NCBI GenBank assembly: GCA_039000515.1
Contig: JBCFYV010000012.1
Coordinates: 14,148,790 to 14,212,789 of the forward strand
Direction of reading: 5' to 3'
DNA from: Timema cristinae
Lineage: Eukaryota; Arthropoda; Insecta; Phasmatodea; Timematidae
DNA: 64,000 bases
Position 1 is the stretch's first letter. Every line of letters begins with the position of its first letter. The position numbers were made by a program, and so were the translations under genes. Below, one piece after another: positions 22,980-33,856 of this stretch. The notes beneath the pieces are model-generated. The model did no database searches and was not told where the DNA came from. It was given only the letters and a program-made list of their open reading frames with translations.

Positions 22980-23670
22980 TTGAAGACCTGAGAATTATAA
23001 GTGGGCTGTCAACAATTTTTACCAAAATTAGTTTTTCTCGCCATTTTGTGTACTTTCGTTGTGGGAAATTCAGATATGATATTGAAATAGCTGTAAGAAC
23101 ACTTTAAATAATGTAAATGTTCATTTAAAATGTTAGACTCAGCTACTTTGTAAGAATATAAGTGGGCTTAAATCCAAGCATCCAATAGGAGGGCTGCTTT
23201 CAGTTAGAATTATAGGTGGTCTTAGAATCAAGCAACCAATAGTAGTGCTACTCCCAATCACATGACATACAAAACAAAAAAAAACAAAAAAAAACGATTT
23301 AAAATCATTATATGCTATTTTTTAAAGAACGATAAACTTTTTTTTATGAATATGATATGAAAGAAGATTAATATTACTTTAATATATAATAAAGTGCATT
23401 ATGTAAGTACACCGATCTACAAAGCTCACTTTTAATACTGTGCCTTTGACAGGACCAAATTAATTTATCTTTTTCATTATGTATTTTTATTCTTAATGTG
23501 TATTTTGTTTATTTAAGCAATGTATTAAACCTCAAAAAAACATATAAATTATGTCATAGAGTAGATAACTACATTAAATAAAGAAATACTTCGAAACTTA
23601 ACTTTGATTTCGCTCTTCTGAAAAACAAGAAAATAATCGGTTTCCCACATATAATTCTCAGGTCTTCAAT
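22980..23670. mobile_element. Inverted-repeat element of about 692 bp (candidate non-autonomous DNA transposon)
   Basis: TTGAAGACCTGAGAATTATA, continuing AGTGGG, at the left is matched inversely at 23642-23670 (CCCACATATAATTCTCAGGT, continuing CTTCAA): 25 of 26 bases pair. Inside, two related segments (AAGTGGGCTTAAATCCAAGC and AGGTGGTCTTAGAATCAAGC) form an imperfect direct repeat at 23160-23260. No clear target-site duplication or transposase was found, so the superfamily is unknown. Confidence 0.6.
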
Positions 23671-23671
23671 T

Positions 23672-24240
23672 ATAATTGCCAAAGAAATTTCTCTTTAGCA
23701 CATTTTTAATGTTCAATCAAGTAGGTTCGTAACTAATTATCTTGACTATTAGAATAACTAACCCTTCCTTCCTTATGGGACTTGGAAGTGTATTATTTCA
23801 AGGACGAGATATCAACACCCACACCATTCCTGTTGAATCGTGAGCTGGTATTCGAACTCCTACATCCCCGTCACAAGAAGACGTGAGTAAATGAGATTGA
23901 CGTCAGGTCAGCGCTCCTTTATTTAGACCAATTCTAAAAACTATATTTGATTAAATAGTATAGTTTTACAGATTAATTAAAAAAAGTGAGATTAAATACA
24001 TTTCTATCTAACACTTTGTCATTAAAAATCACGACACTATAAATATTTTTTTTATAATACCTGGGAATATCATTGAATTTAAAAATTTATAAAGCATACC
24101 AACACTAAAAATTATCAACTCTAATTAACACCATAGTATGGTTTAAACTTTTACAATTCTGTAATTTACTGGAATTACTTTACATTTTCTAAAGTATTTT
24201 TTATTGTATAAAATGTGTTCTTACTCAATGCATAAACATA
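23672..24240. other. Non-coding DNA, possible SINE remnant at 23760-23930
   Basis: A minus-strand B-box-like word (GGTATTCGAACTCC in plus orientation) with CATCCCCGTCACAAG after it resembles the head region of family 3. The match is weak. The rest is AT-rich. Confidence 0.35.
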
Positions 24241-24241
24241 G

Positions 24242-24254
24242 CCCCCCCCCCCCC
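24242..24254. repeat. Poly-C run (13)
   Basis: Thirteen cytosines in AT-rich sequence. The minus strand could form a G-quadruplex. Confidence 0.95.
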
Positions 24255-24494
24255 ATTCCAAACCTTTATCATTACACTAACTAATTAAATCGATATTTTT
24301 TAATGCATAGCTTTTTTAAATGACTAAATGTGTAACATAAACGAAAAGAGAGATTATCATCTTACATGTTCAAATAATTACTTTTCTAAGATCGTTTGGA
24401 AAAAAATTTATGGAAAAAAAGAATCAGACAGATGTTCGAAGTTAAAAAAAAGAGAGGAATAGAATTCAAACAGTTCATCTTCTTATTGATGCTG

Positions 24495-24675
24495 AAGAGA
24501 GCAGGTGTGTCACGTGTCTGCGAGGTGCAAAATTTGCCCTTTCCCACCTGGTTCCCCCTCTCCGTCAACATATTCCAGTCCACTAATCTGACACCCCTCA
24601 TTGTCCAATATATGAGAGCTGCAGGTGTGTGGGGATTTGGGAGATGGTTAGATAAGCGAAAATGCAGCTGCTTGC
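24495..24675. promoter_or_regulatory. E-box cluster in a non-repetitive GC-elevated patch (candidate enhancer)
   Basis: Five CANNTG sites fall within 170 bases: CAGGTG (24502), CACGTG (24511), CACCTG (24545), CAGGTG (24622) and CAGCTG (24665). GCAGGTGTGT is repeated exactly at 24501 and 24621. CAGGTG/CACCTG is the preferred site of bHLH E-proteins and of Snail/ZEB zinc fingers. Open frames of about 120 residues overlap on both strands here, and neither has a domain, so coding is less likely than regulation. Confidence 0.35.
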
Positions 24676-24839
24676 TTTGCTTTGTTTTTTTAAGGTTAAA
24701 TTCAACGGATGAATGTAAAGAGGGGAAGAAAATCGGAGGGTTGTAAATTGTAAAGTCATCCAGCAACCTGACTGAAGTAACTAATAGTGTATAATATTAC
24801 GGATGTGCGATTACCAATTTTTAAATCCGAAACGAAACT

Positions 24840-25119
24840 TATTATTATTATTAGCACCGCGTCTTTCTACCAGTTCGGGTTATACGCACTTACGCAATTG
24901 TGTAATGGTAGGGTGATTATGAGATGAAATGAAGGACCTACAGTTTAACGTGGAATCCGAACCACGGTGGAGGCCTGGCATTCCCCACATTCACAAGATG
25001 TATTGTCAGAGGTGAAGGAAGGGTTTGGAAATCAGATAAATCTGTGCCAGGACCAAGGATTGAACCCCGGCCGCCAGCACAGAAGTCTGACACCTTACCC
25101 CTAGACCACCAGGTCACCT
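24840..25119 (-). mobile_element. SINE family 1, full-length copy 4 with target-site duplication
   Basis: On the minus strand it has A box, B box (GGTTCAATCC), body and a short AAT tail (TTATTATTATTAGC at the left). CGAAACGAAACT duplicates at 24828-24839 and 25120-25131. It belongs to short subfamily A. The 76-residue frame at 24938-25168 is a SINE by-product. Confidence 0.95.
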
Positions 25120-25131
25120 CGAAACGAAACT

Positions 25132-26253
25132 GAATCAAATACAATAAAAAACTTTCAATGCCAACCAAAGATTAACAGTTTTTTTTTATTTATTTAGTAA
25201 AATTATTATTTTATTTATACTTATATAACTCTTAGATACTAAATACATTTTAGACAAGGTTTTTTAAAAGCTTGATTGCTTGTTATTTATCGTTATAATT
25301 TGATAAACTAGGCTATTATTGCAACGCGCAATTCAATAATTTCATATTATTTTCATGTGTACAATCATCTCTAATTTACATAATCTCAAGTCAATAATTA
25401 AACATTTAGTATAGAACTATGATGTCAATATCTATATTGTTAAAGCTTCGTAACTATCCATGCTAGAATTATATATAGATGATAATTATAATATAAACAC
25501 TACAATCTATATATTTATAATATTTATGATGAAATATATAATATATATATTTTATTTATGAGCGAAATCAAAGGTTATAAAATTTCGACGATTCTGTATA
25601 TATATACAGAGGTGTGCGAATTGTCGAAAATTTACAATCTTCGATTTCGCTTGGAAAAAAGTTCCGCCTTTAACTATTACAATATGTCAACAATATAAAT
25701 AAAATAAACTGATAAATATATTTATAGGTATATATGGAGAATTTTGGTTGGAAATATCATTTTCACTAATCAACATGCTTTTCACGGTTAATATAATATA
25801 ATAAATTATTAGTATAATTTCATATGTATTGGTATTAAGGTGACAGCTTCCTATCACATGACTTGACATATTAAAACCATTATAAAGCGACCTTAGTAAT
25901 TTACATAACTGTAAAAATAGTTCGTTTCTATCTAACTCTGGCTGTATATATTTTATTATGAGCTCACTAGAAACAACCCGACGTCGTTAGAGCTTATAAC
26001 AAAACCATATTACACACAGTTGAAACACTCCTATAAAACTAGGAGATCCGGGTAAAGAGAGAGAATGTTGGTGTTTTGGAACAATTCAGGATAATTTTAA
26101 AAAATCACTTGAGTTCTTTGATATATTTAAAATAACTTTCTAAATACCTAGTATATTAGCAAAAACCAGTGAAAACGATTAATTTTTCGACTAAGTCTTA
26201 TTATTTTTTAGAGCAATGCCATATCTGTTTTTAATAATACTGTACATTAATTT
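25132..26253. other. AT-rich non-coding DNA
   Basis: It contains TA-rich runs near 25540 and 25598 and one copy of the short repeat R1 at 25828-25872. No gene was seen. Confidence 0.55.
25828..25872 (+). repeat. Short dispersed repeat R1
   Basis: GGTGACAGCTTCCTATCACA followed by TGACTTGACATATTAA matches the core of the copies at 14.28, 42.52 and 57.41 kb. Confidence 0.5.
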
Positions 26254-26567
26254 TGAATGCCTCTGTAAACTAGTGGTCAGATTTCCTGGCTACAGATCCA
26301 GATATCCTGGGTTTGATCCCCGGTACTTCCAAATATTTCTGTGGCGCTGTGGGTCTGGAACGGGATCAAAATCAGCCTGATGAGGAAAAATTAGGGGCCA
26401 CTTAAGTAAATAAGTAGCAGCTACAGTCTATATAACTGAGATTAATGGACGGACAGCTTGTTGTGCTGACCACATGATGCCATCTATCTCCAAATGTTGG
26501 CACTATCATCTCTAAAGGCTCTGGTCACTCGGTTGATATAGCTCGTTTGCGGGCTCACAATATGGGG
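26254..26567 (+). mobile_element. SINE family 4 (tRNA-derived), single copy
   Basis: The head GCCTCTGTAAACTAGTGGTC has an A-box-like TAAACTAGTGG and is followed by the B box GGTTTGATCCC. The body has TTTCTGTGGCGCTGTGGGTC and ATCAAAATCAGCCTGATGAG. The 3' part has GACAGCTTGTTGTGCTGACC and ACATGATGCC, and from memory resembles 3' modules of invertebrate SINEs. No target-site duplication was identified. Confidence 0.7.
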
Positions 26568-26878
26568 TCTTATGAAATATAAATTTAATAGAAAAAACAA
26601 TAAAAATAAATAGAATATTTATTTATTTGATTATAAAGTACTGATAATATTCGTGTTTGTTGGTCTAGGAATGCTGGATAAAAAGGAACTTCAAAATGCA
26701 ATAAAACATGAATATGGTTTTAAATATACTTTTAATAACCTTATTGTTATAATCATTTGACAGTTTATATAATTTCTATGACATATTTTCGTTATTATTG
26801 AAGCGATATGTTAACAAAGTACGTGAATAATTAGTTAGACGGAAGCAATATCAAATGAGAAAATGACAATTAAAAAAA
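26568..26878. other. AT-rich non-coding DNA
   Basis: Nothing recognisable. Confidence 0.55.
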
Positions 26879-27079
26879 ATGCCATGCCAGATAAACATAA
26901 ACAGATATTTTTATAAAGCTTCATATATAGCTTTCGATGATTTCCTTAAACAAAAATCTGGACTATTGCCAAACAATGTTCACCCAAATAATTTATTATT
27001 AGACCAATTTAATCATGCTCTTCATGAATCTAATATATTTTTAACAAGTAAATCAAATAAGGATTCGACAGTAGATTAA
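26879..27079 (+). CDS. Doubtful 66-residue open frame
   Basis: I do not recognise the product. The frame reads with a protein-like mix (RYFYKASYIAFDDFLKQKSG, then a Asn/Leu/His-rich stretch) and ends in TSKSNKDSTVD. An AG at 26889-26890 could be a splice acceptor, but the polypyrimidine tract is poor. Fifty bases after the stop the sequence is AT-rich again. Chance is quite possible. Confidence 0.2.
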   Translation: MPCQININRYFYKASYIAFDDFLKQKSGLLPNNVHPNNLLLDQFNHALHESNIFLTSKSNKDSTVD

Positions 27080-27233
27080 AATATGTAACATTAATGTTTG
27101 GTTTAAATATTCATACACGCACAAGCACACATTGAAGTTTAACTCGATATTCCCTTGAGCTGTACCTTTTTATCTAAAAAAACTTATAAAATATTGCCAT
27201 ATATGAGGAAAATAAATATATGGTTTTCGAAAA

Positions 27234-27605
27234 CAGGCTTCTTAGGAATTTTATTGGTCTAGAGAGGGATGAAGATACTGAAGAATGAAATAGGTTACAT
27301 AATGATGTGTTATATATGCTGTATACATCATAGATAATGTTAGGGTAATCAAATATTTCATATTACAGTGGGCAGGACGTGCAGCTCAAATAAGAGAATC
27401 TAAGCCGTATTTATGGTATTTACTGGTAGGCCCAATGAGAATAGAGCGTTAGAAAGACCTAGAAGCTGATGGGAGAGTAACATTAGAATTGGACCTGAAA
27501 GAGATATGGTGTAGTGAGGTGGACCGGATAGAACTATCTCATGATATGGGTTAGGTGGCGTACTTTCGTAAGTGCGGCAATGGGAGTTCCTAATACCATA
27601 GAGTA
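27234..27605 (+). pseudogene. LINE reverse-transcriptase C-terminal remnant, family A copy 1
   Basis: Segments in different frames match the carboxyl end of an arthropod non-LTR reverse transcriptase in the right order: LRNFIGLERDEDTEE, then NRLHNDVLYMLYTS, QWAGRAAQIRES, LLVGP, LDLKEIW, EVDRIELSHD and RWRTFVSAAMGVP. There are several in-frame stops and at least two frameshifts. No 5' part of the element remains. A second copy of the same family lies at 56.6 kb. Confidence 0.8.
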
Positions 27606-28144
27606 AGTAACTAAGAAAAACAAATAATAAGTGTTTGGTGGTTATCGAACCAGCTTACAGAGAAACTGATCCTTAAATTCATGATTACTGATTACTCGTG
27701 GGCACATGGACAAGGTTATACACTTGTGATGAGGATATAAATATAGTTCTAGCAATATTGGATTTTCATGAATGGTTTAACATTCTCGTACTACGTAAGT
27801 TCATATTAGCTTTCTCTACAAATTATCTTCCTTATCATTAGTGTAGGCACGCTGCTAATCCGTACAGGTGGTAGGTAGTACTTGGTGCCAACAAAAGGAT
27901 AGATGCTTGTTCTTTAAATAAATGTGTAATTATTATACTTGTCAATATATTCAAAACTTATTGTAAATAAAACATATGTTTATACGTTTTGCCTATTATA
28001 TATGCATAAATATATATGTCTTAGTAAACTTATATAATGATGTTATTTTAAAACAAATTTAGAAATTGTGTAGTAAATTGTATATTTAAATTGACTTTTA
28101 TACTATAATGATTGATGTTAGTGATTTACTTTATTATTTTAACT
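27606..28144. other. Non-coding DNA
   Basis: Nothing recognisable, apart from a weak SINE-tail-like word (GTGGTAGGTAGTACTTGGTG) at 27868. Confidence 0.45.
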
Positions 28145-28255
28145 TTAGTACAAATCCGTAGAACTTCCTTTGGAGTGAAAGTTAAACCATCGGTCCTATA
28201 TAAATTGTCTCATGAAAAAGAACCCTGGAAGGTATGTGTAAATACCTTTACTTGA
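28145..28255 (+). mobile_element. SINE family 2 fragment, copy 4 (head missing)
   Basis: AATCCGTAGAACTTCCTTTG, CCATCGGTCCTATATAA and AAGAACCCTGGAAGGTATGT match the body and 3' part of the family 2 copies on the opposite strand. The tRNA-like head is absent, so it is 5'-truncated. Confidence 0.75.
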
Positions 28256-28546
28256 AAAATTGGTAGGCCATTTCACTCTCGATCATAGAAATTCTCATGT
28301 GTTGATAAAATCAGTTGTTTTATAAGGTGTACGTTAAATAGGTCAAATAAACAAATAAAAAATTATTTTAACCTAAATATAATTTTAGCATTAAAGACTA
28401 ATTTAAAATATGTATTAATTATGACGCGGTTTATTTATAAAAGTTCAGTCTATTATAAATGGACGCCTCTAGAGAATTTAATGAATGATTTACATTGAAT
28501 ATATCTTATAATACTGTTTTTAATTAACTTGGTTCAAATATTTCAG

Positions 28547-28664
28547 ATTGTCAGAACTTCTTGAACAAAATGATGGTAGCGATGATTATTTCATTTATAG
28601 ATTGTGCAAAAAGACTATCGTGGATAAAAACTGTGACATTGTACATTACGAGGATAACATCTAA
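28547..28664 (+). CDS. Candidate terminal coding exon, unrecognised
   Basis: A plausible 3' splice site (TTTTTAATTAAC branch-like segment, then ATATTTCAG) at 28546 precedes 38 open codons rich in Asp, Glu, Lys and Cys (LSELLEQNDGSDDYFIYRL, then CKKTIVDKNCDIVHYEDNI). This is unlike the Ile/Asn/Phe/Tyr translations of the AT-rich background. The stop is TAA at 28662. AATAAA follows about 100 bases later (28766). No domain is recognisable and no matching upstream exon was found. It lies on the same strand as the 17.6-kb exon, but its splice phase (one base before the first full codon) does not directly match that exon's phase 1, so another exon would be needed between them. Confidence 0.28.
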
Positions 28665-29945
28665 AACCTCGTGATCCCTCATGCGTGTTTATGTGTATTT
28701 CAGTAACTTAAATAGAAATAGCCTATATAATTAGCTGCAATTAATTTAATATTACAGTAAAGTAAAATAAATCATTGTGTCTTTAAATTGAAAATTCATA
28801 AAATTAAATAAATTAGACGGTGTAGCCTAATATATTTTCCTCGCCTCCTTACTTAAAAATGTAGATATTTGCTAAAACCTCGTAATATTTATGAAATTAA
28901 ATAATATATATCGTTGCAGAAACATTGAGAATATAGAAACATGATGGTCCATCAAAGAGTATAACAATAGTTTCCCGCCATACTTGAGCTCCATTTATAT
29001 TATATCTGTTCGTATAGTTCGTAAACCATTTGTTTTATAAAATATATATTTGAAATTAAAAGTTTTTTTTACTTTTAATAACCCAACTTCTTTGTGATGA
29101 TAAGAATTTCATTTCTCAAAGAATGGTGGAGATATATCCAAATGAGAGCTTTAAGCTTATGTGCTGTACCCTCAAAGTGATTTTCATGGGAAAATGTGAT
29201 GTACCAATTTGATTGTAATGTTAAACAGTACCTGGATTAAAATCTAATCAAAATCGTTAGAACTAATTCTTAGAAAATCTTTTTTTTCTTTTTTTGACCT
29301 TAAGTATATTATACTTAGTCCTAGGGATTGACAAATTACTACAAAAACACCTCTGTGGACCTTTATTGTAACCCTTACACCAGGTTTTATACTGATCGGG
29401 CAAATGATTTCAGCTCTAGTCCCGGTAATAGACGGTCAGTTGACATCGTGGGAATCACTTTTTCAAGGTCATGAAACGGTTATGATTCATCAAAATCTTG
29501 AGTTGGATATTTCTTCCGATCACAATATTTACTCCATCTTAGGGGTCACGAAGAACTTAAATAATTATTAAAAGTTTACTTTAAGTTGTTTCTTTATTAG
29601 TAGTTTACGATGGATAAACTATATTTAGTTAAGTTTTAGAAATTATTTGTATCTATATTTTTAATATTCAGGGTTATAAAGTTAGATTTACCTTACTGAT
29701 TGATGATTTGATTGAAATATAAAAGAGAATACGTGCATATTTTAATGTTTTGAAATATGTTTTAATTAGTGGTGTTTATTTAAAATATATATTTAATTTC
29801 TATATATCTATGTACGCTCCATTTATCCTGTAAGATAGCAAGCTTTCTTGGTATTTGCATACTTATTCTGTGTTATAGCTTTTCATATAGGTTCATAGTG
29901 TAATGCGTAAACATTTCATGGGAAAACGAAATGTACACTTCCCTT
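28665..29945. other. AT-rich non-coding DNA
   Basis: 29340-29560 is less AT-rich and may be an old repeat of unknown type. TTTTCATGGGAAAA occurs near 29185, and a related word, ACATTTCATGGGAAAACG, near 29911 lies within a small hairpin (ACATTTC/GAAATGT). No gene was seen. Confidence 0.5.
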
Positions 29946-29947
29946 TA

Positions 29948-29998
<51 letters not shown>

Positions 29999-30258
29999 CA
30001 CCGCATCTTACTACCCGTTCGGGTTACACGCACTTACGCTAATGTGTAATGTTAGGGTGATTGGAAGATTAAATAGAGGACCTGCAGTTTAACGTGGGAT
30101 CCAAACCACGGTGGAGGCCTGGCATTCCCCACATTCACAAGATGTGATTAAGAGACGTCTTGTCAGGGGTGAAAGAAGGGCTTTGCAATCAGATGAATCT
30201 GTGCCGGGATGGAGGATTGAACCCCGGATCCCCAACACAGAAGTCTGACATCTTACTT
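29948..30258 (-). mobile_element. SINE family 1 copy 5 with expanded tail
   Basis: About 17 TTA units at the left form the minus-strand tail, followed by CACCGCATCTTACTACCCGT and the family body. The B box is intact (GATTGAACCCC) and the head ends in AAGTCTGACATCTTACTTTA, so the last 20 bases of the head are diverged or lost. It carries the subfamily B insertion. No duplication was identified. Confidence 0.9.
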
Positions 30259-31692
30259 TACTAGAAAGGTAGCTTATCTACTTGGGTGGTTCACATTATG
30301 ACACTATCTTATAATCTATACTATAGTGGAATAGTTCAAGGTATGATTGCTAACCTACAGGATATAATTATTATACATTAGTGAGTTGGTTTTTCATTCA
30401 ATTATACAACAGTTAGCTTAAATATTATGAAGCTTATAACCCATTTTATAAATCACTGTGGATAAAATATGTTATGTAGCCTTAAAACTTTTGACTCCCA
30501 TTGAGTGTTTTTATTTGTTTTATTTATTTCAAAAACATTTTAAAAGTAAATCAAATTTATAATAAAAAAATAATATAACGTGTGTAAATTGTATCTGTAA
30601 CATAAACAGATACTATTCAATTAAAATAAAATGTTCAAGATTTCATCAAGTTTACAAAATAGCCAAGGGTTTTTCCTAGTAACCCATAACGGGTTAACAT
30701 CGATCGTTATGAACGAAAATTACGTTTGTACCTATATTAATGAAGCTTCCTTTCAATTTAATAACAGACCCACCAATTTAAATACTACCCTTTCTATCCA
30801 AATTCTGATATCGCAACCCAGTAAAACAGAAAGTAATAGGCCTAATCCTCTTTTTGAATTACCAAGGTTTAATACTTGTTTTCAGGTACGTTCTCAAATT
30901 AAGATAGGGATTTGAAAATGCCATCAACACTTTACAGTGGAAATGGAAATAATTACCCCCTCCCCCCTTCCCCCAAGTTCACCTCTACCATTTTCAAAAA
31001 TAACCACCTTGAGCGAGGCTTTCCTCTCCACTCTATCATCCCCTTCCCCTACTACCCAACCTACCAAACCTTTCCTTTAAATTCCTTTTACTTACCAGGA
31101 GATTTTAGCTTCTCGTTTTTGAAATGCATCCGAAATTGTTTTTGTGTGAATCTGTTGATGCCCTTCTAAACGTTACTCATATCTGCTCATAATGGCTCCC
31201 GGTGAAGTAAAGGATTATATTTATGTGAATAGTGGGGCTGCGGGTTGTGTGTGTGTGTGGATTTTGATGCTTGAATATTCTAGGACGAGTGAAATATTTA
31301 GCTTGGATTATAAAGGACTATGATAGTAAACCCTATGAAATATGTGTAGGAACGCCGCTACAGCAACGACTGCTATTAAACATTCGTAATGTGTAAGATG
31401 AGGGTTTGTTTTCATTGGCAATATTCGAAAAGTTTGTATTCTAGAACTGAATGAACGTTATTAATCATATTTACCTATAAATATGCATCAGGATATTCTC
31501 TAATTTATAATAGTTATAATTATGAAAGGAGAACTAATATAAAATGTTCTTAATTTATAAACTGGCCTAAAATCACCCGTCTGAGAATCGAAACTCTGAC
31601 CTCACAACGACCGGAAGACCAACTAAGCAAAATGAGAATGGCACCATTGCAGATGTTGGCTACGTAGCTATTTATAATTACAATTTTTATTT
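30259..31692. other. Non-coding DNA with a pyrimidine-rich block at 30950-31110
   Basis: The block is C/T-rich on the plus strand (CCCCCTCCCCCCTTCCCCC, ATCCCCTTCCCCTACTACCC) and lies in two abutting frames of 94 and 85 residues with no domains. A short (GT)n occurs near 31245. A tRNA-like B-box word on the minus strand (GAATCGAAACTCTGACC) lies at 31584. Confidence 0.45.
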
Positions 31693-31938
31693 TTAAACAC
31701 CACTTCTTACAACCCATTTAGCTTGTATACGTATGTACTAATTACACTAATATGTTTGGGATTAGGAAGGTTTAATTCAGAGGAAGTGCACCTGCATTTG
31801 CTTGGAAAGAGAGTGGGAAAACCTTTAGGGAAAACTGCCCTCAATGCATCCGACTGGGATTTAATCCCAATCTACCGCTCCTTGGCAGTCTAGTTTATTG
31901 CGAGAGAAGTACCTTAAACCATGTGGTCACCGAATCGG
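31693..31938 (-). mobile_element. SINE family 3 copy
   Basis: It has ACACCACTTCTTACAACCC tail, GGGATTAGGAAGGTTTAATT body, GACTGGGATTTAATCCC B-box region, and a variable-arm head TTGGCAGTCTAGTTTATTGC ending GTGGTCACCGAATCGGG. Confidence 0.88.
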
Positions 31939-32034
31939 GCTATTTTTACTATCAATAATACTATACCGAAAATCAATATAGTTCAATACCTTAACTAATT
32001 AGCTTACATTGAACAAAATTTCAGCTTAAATATG

Positions 32035-32240
32035 TTCACAAGCACCGGTCGCCACACTGTCTAGGGCATCAGACATGCAATAGTGTGATTTGATGATGAC
32101 TAGAAGGTTAAGGTTCAATCTCGACATGTTGCACATAATATTTATCACTGTGGTTTCCCCATCCTCTTTCAATGCTAATGTGGATGCATTTCCTCTGAGC
32201 TCCCATCCAATATTTGCATTTAAGATTCTGTAAATAATTA
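32035..32240 (+). mobile_element. SINE family 5 (tRNA-derived), copy 1
   Basis: The head has GGTCGCCACACTGTCTAGGG (A-box-like CACTGTCTAGGGCATC) and GGTTAAGGTTCAATCTC (B box). The body TTTATCACTGTGGTTTCCCC and GCTAATGTGGATGCATTTCC recurs in altered form at 33.27 kb. Confidence 0.6.
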
Positions 32241-32257
32241 CCTTTTTTATATTTTTT

Positions 32258-32480
32258 ATCACCGTGTTACCACCGTCCGGGCTATACGCCTATGTGATAA
32301 TTTCACTAATACTAAGGGATAAGGAAGGTTTATTGAGGGGATGTGCAGCTGTATTTGCCTGGAAGGGGAGTGGAAAAACATTAAGGAGAACCACCCCCAA
32401 TGCACATTACCAGGATCGAACCTCGGTAGTCTAGTCCAACACGATAGTAGTGCGTTAGACCAAGCGGCCACCGAAGCGGG
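32258..32480 (-). mobile_element. SINE family 3 copy
   Basis: The tail ATCACCGTGTTACCACCGTC is at the left, followed by GGATAAGGAAGGTTTATTGA, the B box AGGATCGAACCTCGG, and a head that ends GCGGCCACCGAAGCGGG. About 20 bases between the B box and the variable arm are missing. It is placed tail to tail with the family 5 SINE on its left. Confidence 0.88.
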
Positions 32481-33264
32481 TTAATGTTATTGTTGTTGAA
32501 CGTAATGATGTTAAAAATATAATTATGTTACTTCTTGGTATGACTAATTTTTTTTAATTGTATATACTTTGTACAACATTATAAAATTATTTATTAGGAT
32601 TACTTATAACAATTCAGTTAAGATAACTCACGTAACTACAACTATTAGTTTATGAATTTAAATAAGTTTTTTTTGTGATTCTGAAATTTAATCATCATTT
32701 TTATTAATAATTTTATGCATTTATAGCTTGATGAGTTAAGCATGTAAAACCAAATGTTAACTTAAGATATTAAATAATGTCGTTTAAGTAATAAATCTGG
32801 TTTACAAATTGCTACTAAGCCCAACGCTTGGGAATGGTTACCCAGCAGAGTGTATTAAGTTTTATTATACGAGATTATGAATATAAAATGATTTGACATT
32901 ACAAATAGTAATATTTTAACCATGCAACGAATAAAACATAATTAAAGGCGGTAAAAAATATTTATAATTACTCTAAAGACACCCAATTTGAATGGAACCT
33001 TCTTTACTATTCTCAAAGTCAGAGATTTAAAGAACTTAACTAACGGCGTACGTTCACATTATGAAGAAGTTATGATTATGCGTTATAAAATGTATTGTCA
33101 ACCATGACTCCTTTTTTTATGGATGAAATGTAAAGAAAAGTTAATAGAAAATCATTTACGGTAATATGTAATTGCACACGTAAAGATAAAAAAAAAGGGT
33201 TTGAAATTGCAACAAGACAACGATTTTCCTTAGTTTTTCCTTTGTGCTAAGAATAACCCTCAGA
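32481..33264. other. AT-rich non-coding DNA
   Basis: It contains one fragment of the short motif ACTCTAAAGACACCCAATTT (32968) related to the 8.6-kb repeat. No gene was seen. Confidence 0.5.
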
Positions 33265-33450
33265 TTCGGGGCGGCAGACTAGAAATCTAAGGCTTCAACG
33301 ACTCATATAGCACTTGTTTAGCATTGAATTGTGAGGTTGGGGTTAGGACTGCAGCCTGGTATTTACTGTGATTGGACCATTCGTTATATTTGCATACTAA
33401 TGGGGTTGTATTTCCTCTATTATACACTTATCACCTCCTACCCTTTAGTT
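33265..33450 (+). mobile_element. SINE family 5-like remnant
   Basis: GGCGGCAGACTAGAAATCTA, GAGGTTGGGGTTAGGACTGC and TTTACTGTGATTGGACC, then CATACTAATGGGGTTGTATT, parallel the copy at 32.0 kb. The B box is decayed. Confidence 0.4.
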
Positions 33451-33469
33451 TTTAGTAGCTAATAACTTT

Positions 33470-33595
33470 CTGAGGATCCTCTTGGGTAGACAAGTGAACG
33501 CCAATCTTATTTGGATGAACTAGGAGGTGGTGAAAAGGCGAGGGTTTGAATCCTGAGCAGGTGTAACTTACAAGGGTTTTGTTTTCTTATAAGTT
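33470..33595 (+). mobile_element. tRNA-like SINE head remnant
   Basis: GGGTAGACAAGTGAACGCC is followed 60 bases later by a B-box-like GGGTTTGAATCCTGAG. No recognisable tail, because the next element starts at 33603. Confidence 0.35.
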
Positions 33596-33602
33596 TTTAA
33601 CT

Positions 33603-33856
33603 TAGCACTGTGTATTACTACCCATTCGGGCTGTACGTTTGTGTATTAAATACACAGGTGATTTTAGAGATTAGGAAGGCTATATTTTGAGGTGTTGTAC
33701 CGGCATTTGCGTGGAGAGAGAGAGCGTGTGTAAAACTAATTGTTATAAACTACCACTCAGTGTACCCCACTGAGATTCAAACCTCAATCACCCCGTTATC
33801 AGTCATCAAGTTTACTGCGTGAGAAGTGCCCTAGAACCTGTGGCCACCGAAGTGCG
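33603..33856 (-). mobile_element. SINE family 3 copy
   Basis: TAGCACTGTGTATTACTACC tail, TTAGGAAGGCTATATTTTGA body, CACTCAGTGTACCCCACTGA, B box GAGATTCAAACCTC, CCCCGTTATCAGTCATCAAG variable-arm region, and GTGGCCACCGAAGTGCG at the head end. A GAGAGAGAG expansion interrupts the body near 33715. Confidence 0.9.

Noticed and set aside
24386..24766. 126-residue minus-strand and 116-residue plus-strand proteins
   Set aside because: They overlap each other almost fully, show no domain, and the region is better explained as GC-elevated non-coding DNA with E-boxes.
30631..31169. Two abutting proteins of 94 and 85 residues
   Set aside because: Neither has a domain, the second is made of pyrimidine-rich low-complexity sequence, and the junction has no shared signal.
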